DNA of 64,000 nt from Rhodospirillales bacterium (GCA_023898765.1 CP060238.1:1054001-1118000); one strand, 5' to 3'. Shown: positions 1 to 8,980, counted from the first letter of the stretch. Numbers and translations are program-made. Notes: generated by a model from the letters alone, not told the origin.

Positions 1-1143
1 CTGCGAGAGCTGAACATCCAGTTGCGCGATGCGGACGGACGGCGCGGCCTGAGACGAAAGCAAAGAAGCGGGGGAAGCCGGAAGGGAAAGGGTGCCTGCG
101 CTTCCTGCGCCGGGGAGCGAAAAAGCCTGCGGAGGTATCTGTGTCAGGACGGATGCGGAAGGCGCCGGGAGGGGAGAGCCTGCCGCCTGCGGAACGGCCG
201 GTCCCTGCACATATCCCTGTCCCGATGTCTGTGCGGCAGGCAGGTTCAGGATCCGGGCGATCAGACGGGCCGTGCTTTGCGGCAAAGGGGGCTGCGCGTT
301 TATGATCTCTACGGTTTGCAGGAGCGGGATAGCGGGAGGCTGCAAGGTTTGAACGAGGGGCTCGATCCGGGTATGTTGCCCGATCTGTATCAGGTCTTTT
401 CCGGGCGCGCTTTGTGCGTTCTGCGCGATAAGGCCGGCCAGGAAGGGAATTCTGGTGACCTGCCCCGGAAGGACTTCAAGAGTCCGGGAAAATTGCTGAA
501 CAATCTGGTCGGCCTGCACGGGCGGGACCGGTAAAAGCCGGACAACCGTTTCGCTTTCAAGCGGCGCGCGGGGCAGATTGGAAGATGGCGCGGGGGCGGT
601 GTTTTGCTGTAGCGGAAGAGGCTGCGGCGCGGGCGGCGCCTGTCCTCCTGACGGGCGCGGTGCGGCGGGAGAGGGAGCGGGCGGAACCGTTTGTGCCTGT
701 GTTTGCGCCTGTGTTTGTGTCGTTGCCGGAGCAGGGACCTGCGCGCGGGCCGTCTGTGGAAGCGGCCTTCCTTCCTGTGGCTGCGGGCGGGTGTTTTGCG
801 GTTGCGGCTGCGGCTGCGCTTTCGTTTTTGCTTCCGGTGCCTGACGCACAACGGCTTGCCGCGGCGGGCGGCCCGCAGGAAGATCTATTTCAACTTTCTG
901 ACCGGGTTGCGGCGGGTTTCTTTCGCGCAGTTTGACATCAATGTCGCCTTCCGGGGTCCGGATTCTGGTGCTGCCGTCCTGATTGGTCCGGACGACTTCC
1001 CCTTCCAGCCTTCGCGCGCGGGCGATATTTTCCAGCGCGTCGGGCAGGCGGACGATGCGGGCGGATTGCTCTCCTTTTCCGCCTGGCTGAAGATCGAGAC
1101 GTCCGCTTTGCGGCGCCCTTGTTAAATCGGACCCGTCGTTCAT
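1..1143 (-). CDS. Pro/Gln-rich FliK-like protein, partial
   Basis: The frame is open on the minus strand from an ATG at 1141-1143 through base 1, so the C-terminus lies outside the window and 381 residues are visible. I do not firmly recognise it. Residues about 45-90 form a compact hydrophilic stretch (motif RTPEGDIDVKL, then PGQKVEIDLP) that looks like a small beta domain. A Pro/Gln/Ala-rich low-complexity linker (about 95-190) and a second Pro-rich half follow. This design and its place 34 nt downstream of flhG recall the second, FliK-like hook-length-control proteins of some Alphaproteobacteria, whose diagnostic C-terminal domain would be off the edge. The flagellar role is inference from context. 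Confidence 0.55.
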   Translation of the reverse strand, partial: MNDGSDLTRAPQSGRLDLQPGGKGEQSARIVRLPDALENIARARRLEGEVVRTNQDGSTRIRTPEGDIDVKLRERNPPQPGQKVEIDLPAGRPPRQAVVRQAPEAKTKAQPQPQPQNTRPQPQEGRPLPQTARAQVPAPATTQTQAQTQAQTVPPAPSPAAPRPSGGQAPPAPQPLPLQQNTAPAPSSNLPRAPLESETVVRLLPVPPVQADQIVQQFSRTLEVLPGQVTRIPFLAGLIAQNAQSAPGKDLIQIGQHTRIEPLVQTLQPPAIPLLQTVEIINAQPPLPQSTARLIARILNLPAAQTSGQGYVQGPAVPQAAGSPLPAPSASVLTQIPPQAFSLPGAGSAGTLSLPASPASLLSSQAAPSVRIAQLDVQLSQ

Positions 1144-1177
1144 GGAGGATAGTTTAGCATTAAGGGTATGAAACCTT

Positions 1178-2014
1178 CTACCCTGCAGCCTGCGCTTTTT
1201 TAGCTATTGCCAGGTCTTTCATCACGATTTTGACCAGCCTTTGAACATCCATTGCCGCTTCCGTGTTCGGCGAGCGCGTCAAAAGGGAGGTTTGATGACG
1301 AATGGCGTCCTTAACCCGCGGGTCATGGCGCACCATGCCGATGAGGGGCGGGCGGATGCGCAGGAAATTTTCGCAGGCTTTGAGCAGGGTCTTGTAGGTT
1401 TTTTCACCTTCGACCGCGCTGGAAGCCTGGTTGATGACCACGCCGACATTCTTGGACATGCCCGCCGCGCTGCCGAGTTTAATAAACGCATAAGCGTCGG
1501 TTAAAGAGGTGGGTTCGTCTGTGGTAACGAGAAGCGTCCGGCCCGCAGAGGCGGAAAGCATCCGCACCGTCCGGTCTATGCCGGCCCCAAGATCCAGAAT
1601 GACGGCATCATACAGGTCCGCAACTTCGATAAGCTGGTCGCGCAAAAGCGTCAAACGCTGGCTGGGCAGGGCGGACAAGGCGGCCTGACCGGAGCGTCCG
1701 GCGATGATATCGAACCCGCCTTCCTCAAAGGGCTGGATGATTTTGTCCAGCCCCATCCGTCCGCGTATCACATCGTTGAGATCGCGCTTGGGCATCATGC
1801 CAAGCTGGACATCGACATTGGCGAGCCCCAGGTCACCGTCAAAAAGCAGGACTTTTTTTCCTTCCATGGCCAGCCCGTGGGCGAGCGTGATGGAAAACCA
1901 CGTCTTGCCGACGCCGCCTTTTCCGCTGGCGACGGCAATAAGCTTCTCGCCCCGCCGGGACGTTCCCGCAGCGGAGGGGGGCAGTTCTTTTTCTCTGGAG
2001 GCCGTATCGGGCAT
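1178..2014 (-). CDS. flhG: FlhG/FleN MinD-like ATPase
   Basis: MinD/ParA-family ATPase that controls the number of flagella, normally by antagonising FlhF and, in polar flagellates, the flagellar master regulator. The 278-residue protein has a deviant Walker A motif GKGGVGKT at about 31-38, the switch-like FDGDLGLANVD at about 58-68 and a Walker B-like DLGAGID at about 141-147. The first ~25 residues are polar and probably include the short FlhF-activating segment typical of FlhG. It lies 5 nt downstream of flhF on the same strand, the conserved flhF-flhG pairing that separates it from MinD of cell division. No min genes are nearby. Confidence 0.9.
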   Translation of the reverse strand: MPDTASREKELPPSAAGTSRRGEKLIAVASGKGGVGKTWFSITLAHGLAMEGKKVLLFDGDLGLANVDVQLGMMPKRDLNDVIRGRMGLDKIIQPFEEGGFDIIAGRSGQAALSALPSQRLTLLRDQLIEVADLYDAVILDLGAGIDRTVRMLSASAGRTLLVTTDEPTSLTDAYAFIKLGSAAGMSKNVGVVINQASSAVEGEKTYKTLLKACENFLRIRPPLIGMVRHDPRVKDAIRHQTSLLTRSPNTEAAMDVQRLVKIVMKDLAIAKKAQAAG

Positions 2015-2019
2015 GCGGT

Positions 2020-3024
2020 CTATCCTGCTTTCCTTATTTTGTGTAGTTTGGCGTCTTCCGCGCGCGGCATCAAGAGCTGAGTGAGACGTTTTGCACTTAA
2101 AGGCGCCAGTCCGTCCGCGACCTTTGCCGTATCGCTGATATCCGCAAAGCTCAGGCCGCCCTGATGGGCCGCGGACAAAAGGCCGCCGAGCCGCCGCGCG
2201 ACATCCACGCGTGTGGGCAGCAGGGACCTAGCGCCGATGGTTGAAAAAATGCGGGCGATGTCTCCCGATTCATCGGCATCCGCGCCGGCGGGAAGAATGA
2301 GAACCGGCTCGATATTTCCGCACCCGATAAAGCGGGCCGCCATCTTGACGGAGTCCGGATCGAACGGGTTGGTGCCGGCGGTGTCGATAATGACCTGGTC
2401 GGCTTCCCTTGTTTCCAAAAGACAGGCTTTCAATTCGTTTGGCGTGGAGGCTTTTTTGAGGTCGATATTCATCAGGCGGGTAAAAGCCTGCAACTGTTCC
2501 ACGCCGCCTGCGCGCACGGTATCGGTTGTAATAACGGCGGTGTTGAGTCCTCCCATGGCAGACCGGGCGGCCAGCTTTGCAGCAGCCAGCGTCTTGCCGG
2601 CCCCCGGCGGGCCCACAAGCATAAAAGCCTGATCCGAAGGGGTGTCGGGAAGGGGAGAAAATTTGAACAGGCTTTCGATCGTGGAAATCATCGCCGCCCG
2701 TGGATCGTCCAACCCAAGGACACTCGCACAGGAAACAACCTGATCCAGAACATCTTCCGGCACCGCATGGCGGAGCATGGTTTCCGTGATTTCCTCTATG
2801 ACCATGGATTCATCATCGTCGTCCGCATACATCCAGTCACGTGAAATTGCGTCGGATGTCGGTTCCTGAGGGTCGAACCTTTCTTCCACAGCCGCCGTAA
2901 GACGTACCGTGCGCCCGCCATTTTCCTCGCGCGTGGAGACGATAATGGCGTCCTCGCCGAGTTCATCCCGAACCATTTTCATCGCGTCTGTCATAGTATT
3001 TGCTGTGAACGACTTGAGCCGCAT
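2020..3024 (-). CDS. flhF: FlhF, SRP-like GTPase for flagellar placement
   Basis: SRP-family GTPase that sets where the first flagellar ring is built at the cell pole. The 334-residue protein has the FlhF N-terminus (MRLKSFTANTMTDAM), an acidic linker (about 55-85), an N domain, a P-loop GPPGAGKT at about 138-145, the TTDTVRAGGVEQL region at about 166-178 and DTAGTNP at about 214-220, where most SRP GTPases have DTAGR. It is translated just ahead of flhG. In many bacteria flhF directly follows flhA; here a 2.4-kb adhesin gene and a repeat-bearing gap of about 370 nt intervene. A TATACT hexamer at 3053-3058 (minus) is a weak -10 candidate. Confidence 0.9.
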   Translation of the reverse strand: MRLKSFTANTMTDAMKMVRDELGEDAIIVSTREENGGRTVRLTAAVEERFDPQEPTSDAISRDWMYADDDDESMVIEEITETMLRHAVPEDVLDQVVSCASVLGLDDPRAAMISTIESLFKFSPLPDTPSDQAFMLVGPPGAGKTLAAAKLAARSAMGGLNTAVITTDTVRAGGVEQLQAFTRLMNIDLKKASTPNELKACLLETREADQVIIDTAGTNPFDPDSVKMAARFIGCGNIEPVLILPAGADADESGDIARIFSTIGARSLLPTRVDVARRLGGLLSAAHQGGLSFADISDTAKVADGLAPLSAKRLTQLLMPRAEDAKLHKIRKAG

Positions 3025-3052
3025 GGGAGTAAGTTAACCGATTCAATAAGTG

Positions 3053-3058
3053 AGTATA
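3053..3058 (-). promoter_or_regulatory. Possible -10 element upstream of flhF
   Basis: TATACT reads toward flhF about 30 nt before its ATG. No convincing -35 lies 16-18 nt upstream, so this is only a candidate promoter. flhF is cut off from flhA by the adhesin gene and a repeat-filled gap, so it may need its own promoter. Confidence 0.2.
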
Positions 3059-3129
3059 CGTGCTTCTGATTCTCCAGACTAGAGCATTATGACATAGAAT
3101 GCAGCAAGATGTTTATAAAACGGCCCTTT

Positions 3130-3385
3130 TTGCCCTTCCTTCATTCCGGCCCTCATGCGGGGATCCGGCCGGCCCGTTCTTCCGGACCCCCGCATAAAGC
3201 GGGGGTGACATTAGGGGGCGGCCCTTTTCCTTTTTGTCACGCTGATTTTCTTTTTGTCATTCTGAGCGAAGCGAAGAATCTCACCCCTTCCGTCATTGCG
3301 AGCGACCATCGGGAGCGCGGCAATCCAGAATCCTGAAATTTCTGTTGTTTTTCTGGATTGCTTCGTCGCCCTCTCCCAAGGGGAG
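3130..3385. repeat. Dispersed palindromic repeats in flhF-adhesin gap
   Basis: The gap between flhF and the adhesin gene (about 370 nt) has no gene that I can support. It holds three repeat-like modules: a Pro/Gly-codon-like CCCCGCATAAAGCGGGGGTGA hairpin near 3186-3208; a module starting CATTCTGAGCGAAGCGAAG near 3259; and a module near 3293-3366 beginning CATTGCGAGCGACC and ending in GGATTGCTTCGTCGCC. Parts of the last module recur, in rearranged orientation, near 33.68-33.78 kb, including 19 shared bases ending GCAATCCAGA. Such modules are widespread intergenic repeats in Alphaproteobacteria; that statement is from general knowledge. Confidence 0.7.
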
Positions 3386-3394
3386 AGGATTTTT

Positions 3395-5803
3395 TTAAGG
3401 GGCCGCCGTGAGGAAGCCGGAGGTGTCCACCGCGCTGGAGGTGTCCATCCGGTACAGTTCGGAAATTTCGGAAGGCAAGAGAGCGCGGTTGTAGATGCGC
3501 GTATCGTCGATCTGGCCATCAAAAGGATGATAAATAATATTCCCTGCCGTATTCAAGGCACCTATCGCAAAGTTATATGGAGAGGTTATGTTTCCAATAG
3601 TGTTTTCAACAGTGCTTGAATTATAGCTGTTGTCTACAGTGACCCGTATTTCATTCCCTCTATCAAAAACAGCTGAAACAAAATGCCAAGTCCCATCATT
3701 TCTTCCTGCGCTGCTCGTATGGGTGGCAAAATTTGTACCATCTGCAATGCTCACATTGAATGCTCCATTCGGTAGGCTTAGGCGATAACCTTCCTGTGAA
3801 CTAAAACCGGTACCTTTCGTGTAAACAATACCGTTAGAGTTATCGTTAAAATTTACGACGGTGGTCTGAGCATTTGAAACAATTGTAAAACTATTCAGTC
3901 CCATACTTAGAATATTTCCCATTGATACAGCATCGTCTATTCCGTCAAATTCTAGGGCTTCTCTATTTACGCCTACGACTTGATCTGTTAGAGAAAGACC
4001 ATTTATAGGCGTGCCATCATTCCCATTCCCGCTTCTGTCATAAGCGGTGGTGTTGGTGGTCCATTCCGTATCAAACGTCCAGTGGCCGACAAGGCCGTCA
4101 TTTATGGGTGCGCCGTAATAGATTTGCGGGGCGATGCCCACGGACGGATCGTCCGTATCCGGGCCGGAAGCCTGACCCCACCAGTTGTTTTGGGCCATCA
4201 GCGTGCCGCCATCAAGCTCGACCGCGAGGTCTTCGAGCGTGTTGCCCGCCAGCACATTCCCGCCCGTGGAGCCCAAAGCGCCGCCGCCCAGATCGGCCGT
4301 GAAGGTGCCCGCCGTGTCATCGTAAATCGCCACGCCGTGCTGCGTATTCGTACTCGTCACCGCGCCCTGCACCTTGGCGCTGACACTCCCGCCATTAGTC
4401 CCGTGCACATAAATCCCGAAGCGGTTATTGAGCGCGCTCACATTTTGAATGCTGACTCCGATAGCGCTCGCCGCCGCGCCGTCGGCCTCCACCACAATGC
4501 CGTCCCGCGTTGCCCCGTCCACCGTAATCCCCGCCACCGTCACATCATTGGCCGTGATGCGCACCCCGTCGCTCAAGGCATTTACGTTGGTAATTTTGGG
4601 CGCGGATGTTGCCGCCGCAATCAGGATCGAGGTGGGTGAAATGCCGTTCGCCGTTCTAAAACGCCCGCTGTCATAAAGAAAATTCGCGCCCGATCCGATG
4701 AGCTGCTGGCCCGTCTTGTCCAGCACAATGCCCTGATCCTGATTGGTGGTCGTGCCGTCGCCCGCCTTCACATAGATAATGGTCTGCGCTGACGCCGCCG
4801 CCTGCGCATCGGCTAGCGTATTGAACGGGTTTTCCGCGCTGCCGTCCCCGCCACCCGCGGCGGTGTTGTCAACGTGCAGCACTTCCTGCGCCGCGCCGGT
4901 TGAGGCATTGATCACCGGCACACGCGCGCCCGTGTCCGTCACCTGCGCCCCCGTTACAATGTCGATATCGCGCTCCGGACTTTCATCCAGACGCGCCCGC
5001 AGGCCCTCTTTGCGGAAGCTCTTTTTCTGGCCGAAAGGGAAACGGATCGTGGCCTCCAAAAACCCTTGAGAGCCGCGCGCCGCGTCCCGCTGGAACCGCG
5101 CCCCGACCTGAATGTCGGGGGTGATGTCGGCAGCAAAACGCGCCCGCCAGCCCGTGACATTTTCTGTGTGGTCCCCGTCAAAATGATAGCCGCCCCCGTA
5201 AAGGCGCACACTGTCCGTAAAGCCTTCCAGATAAGGCACCCGCCAGCCCAGCTCCAGATCCAGCCCGTATTGCGGCTCTTCCAGAAGCCGGCCGTTCGTG
5301 TCCACAAAAATGCCCGTTCCCGCCAGCGCAGGTCCTTGCGGATTCACCGTGGGCACCGTGTATTCCTTCTTGCCCGAAAGCGGCAGATAGCCGTTCGCGC
5401 GCAGGTCGAACGCCTCGCCGAGGAGCTCCGCCCCGCCCGTGATCTGGTGGAACATGGAGCCCCGATCCGTCAGCCGCCGGTCGAACCATAAATGCCCGCC
5501 CGCAAGGGCCTTGCCGCCGGGTAGAATCCGGCGGTAGCCCAGCCCGATATTGCCCTCACGGTTATCGCGGTCGTCGCCCATCAGGCGCAGATCGCCGTAC
5601 AGGACGGAATCTTGCGCTTGTGCAATAGGCACCCAGAACTCGCTCATCAGGATGGAGCGCTCCGAGCCCAGCCGCCAGTTCATCTCCCCCCGCGCCTGCA
5701 GCGGCGCCTCCTGCGCCAAAGCCGGAAGGGACGGAAGGACCGCCAAGGCACTCAGAGCAGAACAGGCCAGAGCATATATAAAGGGTCTATACATCATATG
5801 CAC
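3395..5803 (-). CDS. Inverse autotransporter (type Ve) adhesin with beta-helix and LamG-like tail
   Basis: Predicted outer-membrane adhesin of the intimin/invasin class. Residues 1-30 are a signal peptide ending ALA-Q. Residues about 35-265 are an inverse-autotransporter beta-barrel, with alternating strands such as GNIGLGYRRI and HLWFDRRLTDRG. Then come a linker, a right-handed beta-helix-type passenger (about 310-560, opening HVDNTAAGGGDGS and ending NNWWGQASGPD) and a concanavalin/LamG-like domain (about 570-795, opening GLVGHWTFD). The leftmost start is GTG at 5803, with ATG two codons on at 5797; no clear ribosome site decides. It sits 35 nt after flhA and splits flhA from flhF. The LamG part (3395 to about 4060) is far poorer in GC than the rest, suggesting a swapped-in domain. 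The ligand is unknown. Confidence 0.8.
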   Translation of the reverse strand: MHMMYRPFIYALACSALSALAVLPSLPALAQEAPLQARGEMNWRLGSERSILMSEFWVPIAQAQDSVLYGDLRLMGDDRDNREGNIGLGYRRILPGGKALAGGHLWFDRRLTDRGSMFHQITGGAELLGEAFDLRANGYLPLSGKKEYTVPTVNPQGPALAGTGIFVDTNGRLLEEPQYGLDLELGWRVPYLEGFTDSVRLYGGGYHFDGDHTENVTGWRARFAADITPDIQVGARFQRDAARGSQGFLEATIRFPFGQKKSFRKEGLRARLDESPERDIDIVTGAQVTDTGARVPVINASTGAAQEVLHVDNTAAGGGDGSAENPFNTLADAQAAASAQTIIYVKAGDGTTTNQDQGIVLDKTGQQLIGSGANFLYDSGRFRTANGISPTSILIAAATSAPKITNVNALSDGVRITANDVTVAGITVDGATRDGIVVEADGAAASAIGVSIQNVSALNNRFGIYVHGTNGGSVSAKVQGAVTSTNTQHGVAIYDDTAGTFTADLGGGALGSTGGNVLAGNTLEDLAVELDGGTLMAQNNWWGQASGPDTDDPSVGIAPQIYYGAPINDGLVGHWTFDTEWTTNTTAYDRSGNGNDGTPINGLSLTDQVVGVNREALEFDGIDDAVSMGNILSMGLNSFTIVSNAQTTVVNFNDNSNGIVYTKGTGFSSQEGYRLSLPNGAFNVSIADGTNFATHTSSAGRNDGTWHFVSAVFDRGNEIRVTVDNSYNSSTVENTIGNITSPYNFAIGALNTAGNIIYHPFDGQIDDTRIYNRALLPSEISELYRMDTSSAVDTSGFLTAAP

Positions 5804-5838
5804 TACAACAATAAATCAATTTGATCAAAATGATAAGG

Positions 5839-7962
5839 TTAAATTTGGCCCAGTGTTTTGATTTTTGCCTTGGGATGGATTTCATTTTGGGACATCACAA
5901 TGGTTTGCGGACGGAAGCGTTCAATCACGGAGCGCACGTAAGGCCGGATGGCCGGAGAGGTCAGCAGGACAGGCGTTTCGCCTTCCTGCGCAAATCCGTC
6001 ATAAGCTTCGCGCACGGCGGTAATGAGTTCCTGGAGCTGGGTCGGGGCCATGGCAAGCTGTCGTTCTTCGCCGCTTCCTACCAGCGCGTCGCTAAAAGCC
6101 TGTTCCCACTCCGGCGACAGGGTCAGCAGCGGAACAAAGCCGTTTACATTGGTGTTCTGGTTGCAGATCTGGCGCGCCAGCCGCGTGCGGATATGTTCGG
6201 TGATAAAGGCCACATTTTTGGTATAAGCCGCCGCCTCGGCAATGCCTTCGAGGATGGTGGGCAGGTCGCGGACAGATACGCGTTCGGCCACGAGGTTCTG
6301 GAGAATGCGCTGCAAGCCCCCCACGGAAATTTGCGCCGGAATAATATCCCCGACCAGTTTCTGGTATTCGGGCGGCAATTCGTCCAGCAGCTTTTGCGTT
6401 TCGGCATAAGAGAGAAGGTCTGCCATATTGTCTTTGACGATCTCCGTAATATGGGTGGTGATGACAGTGGGGGCATCCACAACAGTGTAGCCTTTGAAAT
6501 TGGCTTCTTCCCGGTATTGCTCGTCAATCCACATGGCCGGGAGGCCGAAGGTCGGCTCCATCGTGCTTTCGCCGGGCAGGGTGATGGGCGCGCCGACCGG
6601 GTCCATGCACATCAGCATGCCGGGACGGATTTCGCCGCGCCCGGCTTCTATTTCCTTGATCCTGACCACGTAGGTATTGGCGGGAAGCTGCAGGTTGTCC
6701 TGAATACGCACCGCCGGGAGCACATATCCCATATCTTCGGCCAGCTGGCGGCGCAGGCCCTTGACCTGGTCCGTGACCTTGTTTCCGCCTTCGCCCTGTA
6801 CAAGGGGCAGCAGGCCGTAGCCCATTTCCAGCCGGATAATATCGATGGCCAGCGCTTTGGAGATGGGTTCCTCCGCCGCTTTGGCGCCGGCGGCCCTTGT
6901 TCCTTCGATTTGGGCGGCTTCTTCCCTTTGTTCCTCTATTTCCACCCTTTTACGGGAGATATAGGCAAAGCCGCCAAAAATGGAGGCCATAAGCGCAAAG
7001 GGAAAGAACGGAACCCCCGGGATAAGCGCCATAACCATCATCAAGGCGGCGGTGAAGATCATCGCTTTGGGGTGGCGGCTGAACTGGTCCAGAAGCGCTT
7101 CGTCCGTGCTTCCCTCTACACCGGCTCTGGAGACAAGAAGACCGGCGCTGACGGACACGATCAGGGCGGGGATCTGGCTGACCAGCCCGTCCCCGATGGT
7201 CAGGACGGTGTAGGTCGCGGCAGCATCGGCAAGGCTTAAGCCCTGCTGGGCCGTTCCGATCACAATGCCGCCGATAATGTTGACGAAGACGACCAGCAGG
7301 CCCGCAATGGCATCCCCGCGCACGAATTTCGCCGCGCCGTCCATCGCGCCGAAGAAATTGCTTTCGGATTCAAGGATCTTCCGGCGCTGTTTGGCTTCTT
7401 CTTCGGTAATCAGGCCGGAGGACAGGTCGGCATCGACGGCCATCTGTTTTCCGGGCATGGCATCCAGCGTAAAGCGCGCGGCAACCTCGGCGATCCGGCC
7501 CGATCCTTTCGTGATAACGACAAAATTAACAATCACGAGAATGGCAAAGACGATGCCACCGACCACATAGCTGCCCTGAATAACCAGACCGCCAAACGCC
7601 TCGATGACCTGTCCGGCGGCGTCTTTTCCGGTGTGGCCCTCCCCGAGGATCAGCCGGGTAGAGGCCACGTTCAGCCCCAGCCGCATCGCGGTGGTAATAA
7701 GCAGGACAGTCGGGAAGGTTGAAAATTCCAGCGGCTTTTTGATCGAAAGCACCAGCATCAGGATAAAAACGGAAAACAGGATCGACAGGGTTAATCCCAG
7801 GTCCAGCGCCCATGTGGGGATCGGGATCAGCATAAAGGTCAGGATGGCGACAATTCCGGCCGCCAGCAGGATATCCGTGCGGAAAAAACCGCCGGAGGCC
7901 GCGCTGCCTGCGGCTCTTGCAGAGGCAGGAGCGGAGAGGGTCAAGTTCGAATTTTCTGCCAT
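5839..7962 (-). CDS. flhA: FlhA, flagellar export gate protein
   Basis: Core membrane subunit of the flagellar type III export gate, which couples proton flow to export and docks chaperone-substrate complexes. At 707 residues it is of normal FlhA length. The N-terminal half carries about eight membrane segments (starting near residue 28), with the conserved FHIPEP-region sequence TAMRLGLNVASTRLIL at about 92-107. The C-terminal half is the soluble export-platform domain, including the segment VVDAPTVITTHITEIVKDN. It heads the minus-strand run flhA-adhesin-flhF-flhG. The upstream gap (7963-8208) shows no strong promoter to my eye. Confidence 0.97.
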   Translation of the reverse strand: MAENSNLTLSAPASARAAGSAASGGFFRTDILLAAGIVAILTFMLIPIPTWALDLGLTLSILFSVFILMLVLSIKKPLEFSTFPTVLLITTAMRLGLNVASTRLILGEGHTGKDAAGQVIEAFGGLVIQGSYVVGGIVFAILVIVNFVVITKGSGRIAEVAARFTLDAMPGKQMAVDADLSSGLITEEEAKQRRKILESESNFFGAMDGAAKFVRGDAIAGLLVVFVNIIGGIVIGTAQQGLSLADAAATYTVLTIGDGLVSQIPALIVSVSAGLLVSRAGVEGSTDEALLDQFSRHPKAMIFTAALMMVMALIPGVPFFPFALMASIFGGFAYISRKRVEIEEQREEAAQIEGTRAAGAKAAEEPISKALAIDIIRLEMGYGLLPLVQGEGGNKVTDQVKGLRRQLAEDMGYVLPAVRIQDNLQLPANTYVVRIKEIEAGRGEIRPGMLMCMDPVGAPITLPGESTMEPTFGLPAMWIDEQYREEANFKGYTVVDAPTVITTHITEIVKDNMADLLSYAETQKLLDELPPEYQKLVGDIIPAQISVGGLQRILQNLVAERVSVRDLPTILEGIAEAAAYTKNVAFITEHIRTRLARQICNQNTNVNGFVPLLTLSPEWEQAFSDALVGSGEERQLAMAPTQLQELITAVREAYDGFAQEGETPVLLTSPAIRPYVRSVIERFRPQTIVMSQNEIHPKAKIKTLGQI

Positions 7963-8150
7963 AGGATTTTTAAAAGAAACGTTTGAAGGACGGGTTGAAT
8001 CAACAGGTTTTTACGACAATTTCAACGTTCATTCTACTGTGCATCGGGGGGGTTTGTAAATGACGGGGGTTTTCGTTTGTAGTCTTCTGTAGTTTATTAT
8101 GAAAAAATAAATTCTCTTTAGAAGGAAATATAAAGTTACAGATGCGCCGC

Positions 8151-8172
8151 AAACGGATTTTTTCGTCCGTTT
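8151..8172 (-). terminator. Inverted repeat downstream of the 8.2-8.7 kb gene
   Basis: AAACGGA (8151-8157) and TCCGTTT (8166-8172) form a 7-bp stem around an 8-nt loop, about 40 nt past the stop of the acidic hypothetical gene. No long T-run follows on the minus strand, so intrinsic termination is doubtful. It could also be an operator upstream of flhA. Confidence 0.3.
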
Positions 8173-8208
8173 CGACGCACATTTAATCCTTAACGGCCTG
8201 TACGTGTT

Positions 8209-8724
8209 TTACCAGTTGGGTTTGAGGGTTTCTGTGGGGGTGGGGACCGCGTTATCCTTTCCAAGGCCGCAATCGTTTTGCTTGTGAAAGTTGATATCTC
8301 CATCAGGAACAGTATTTACCTGCATTTCGACGCTTTCCTTTAACCAGTTTATAGATTCCTGGTCATTAAGAAGGGCGTCTATTTCAGCCATACGTCCTTC
8401 TGAGAAGGTCAAAACAGGATTGTGAGAGGTGAGGTCTCTATCGCTCATATCTCTTGATACGGTGCCTTGTCCAAAAAATTCAGCGCCGCCATCTCCCCGG
8501 TATTCTGCCGGGGATATTTCGTTTTTATAAACGTCAAAAGAAGCACCGATTGCGTTTTGCTCAAGAACGCCGGTCTCGATGACGAAGGTTTTGTCGTGCT
8601 CCGGGCCTGTTTCGGAAACATTTGCGTCAACGCCGACTTCGCACAGAAGTTTTTCTATCTTTTGCGCGCCTGTTAATTCAGCATTTGTTCCTTCGTCCGG
8701 CATGCCTGTGACGGGATCGTCCAT
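8209..8724 (-). CDS. Acidic hypothetical protein
   Basis: I do not recognise this protein. It is about 171 residues, acidic, without a signal peptide or membrane segment, and has only two Cys (one near 28, one near 150). I chose the ATG at 8724 because GGAGAG sits 6 nt before it; the ATG at 8730 directly abuts that ribosome site and is less likely. The C-terminal tail is polar and Asn/Pro-rich (PTPTETLKPNW). It is transcribed with flhA but separated from it by about 245 nt, and diverges from the lipoprotein gene to its right. Its general look (acidic, soluble, repeat-free) resembles the unknown protein at 31.8-32.6 kb, though I see no alignable motif. Confidence 0.6.
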   Translation of the reverse strand: MDDPVTGMPDEGTNAELTGAQKIEKLLCEVGVDANVSETGPEHDKTFVIETGVLEQNAIGASFDVYKNEISPAEYRGDGGAEFFGQGTVSRDMSDRDLTSHNPVLTFSEGRMAEIDALLNDQESINWLKESVEMQVNTVPDGDINFHKQNDCGLGKDNAVPTPTETLKPNW

Positions 8725-8927
8725 CGTCATCTCTCCATACTACAAACTACAATCCGCAAATAATATTATGAAATATACTAACATTTTATGAAGCTTTGCT
8801 TCAAAAAGCCGCCTTTTCCGGCGTTAAGGGGGTCGGTTTTCCTCAGAATAAAACCCTATGGATATCAGGGGGATAGCGGTTGTTTTTGTCTTGGGCGCGC
8901 GTAGAATAAAAAGAAAATATTTGATTT

Positions 8928-8944
8928 TTGGCTTGGTCTTTGCT
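8928..8944 (+). promoter_or_regulatory. Sigma-54-type promoter for lipoprotein gene
   Basis: TTGGCTTGGTCTTTGCT matches the -24/-12 pattern (TTGGCAC-N5-TTGC) with the required GG-N10-GC spacing: GG at 8930-8931 and GC at 8942-8943. It lies 37 nt before the ATG at 8981, which has its own site AGGAGAT. The same promoter type precedes flgI, flgF and flgB in this window. Confidence 0.6.
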
Positions 8945-8980
8945 TTATTATAGCAAATAAAATTCGTTTCAGGAGATATT

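Noticed and set aside
390..1125. Several Arg- or Cys-rich frames on both strands
   Set aside because: They overlap the open minus-strand Pro/Gln-rich frame, whose composition explains them as shadows.
3109..3522. Short frames within the flhF-adhesin gap
   Set aside because: They are made from repeat sequence and adhesin antisense; no ribosome site.
5821..7239. 472-codon plus-strand frame
   Set aside because: It lies wholly antisense to flhA, whose motifs and length are certain; the translated sequence is low in hydrophobic pattern and has no recognisable domain.
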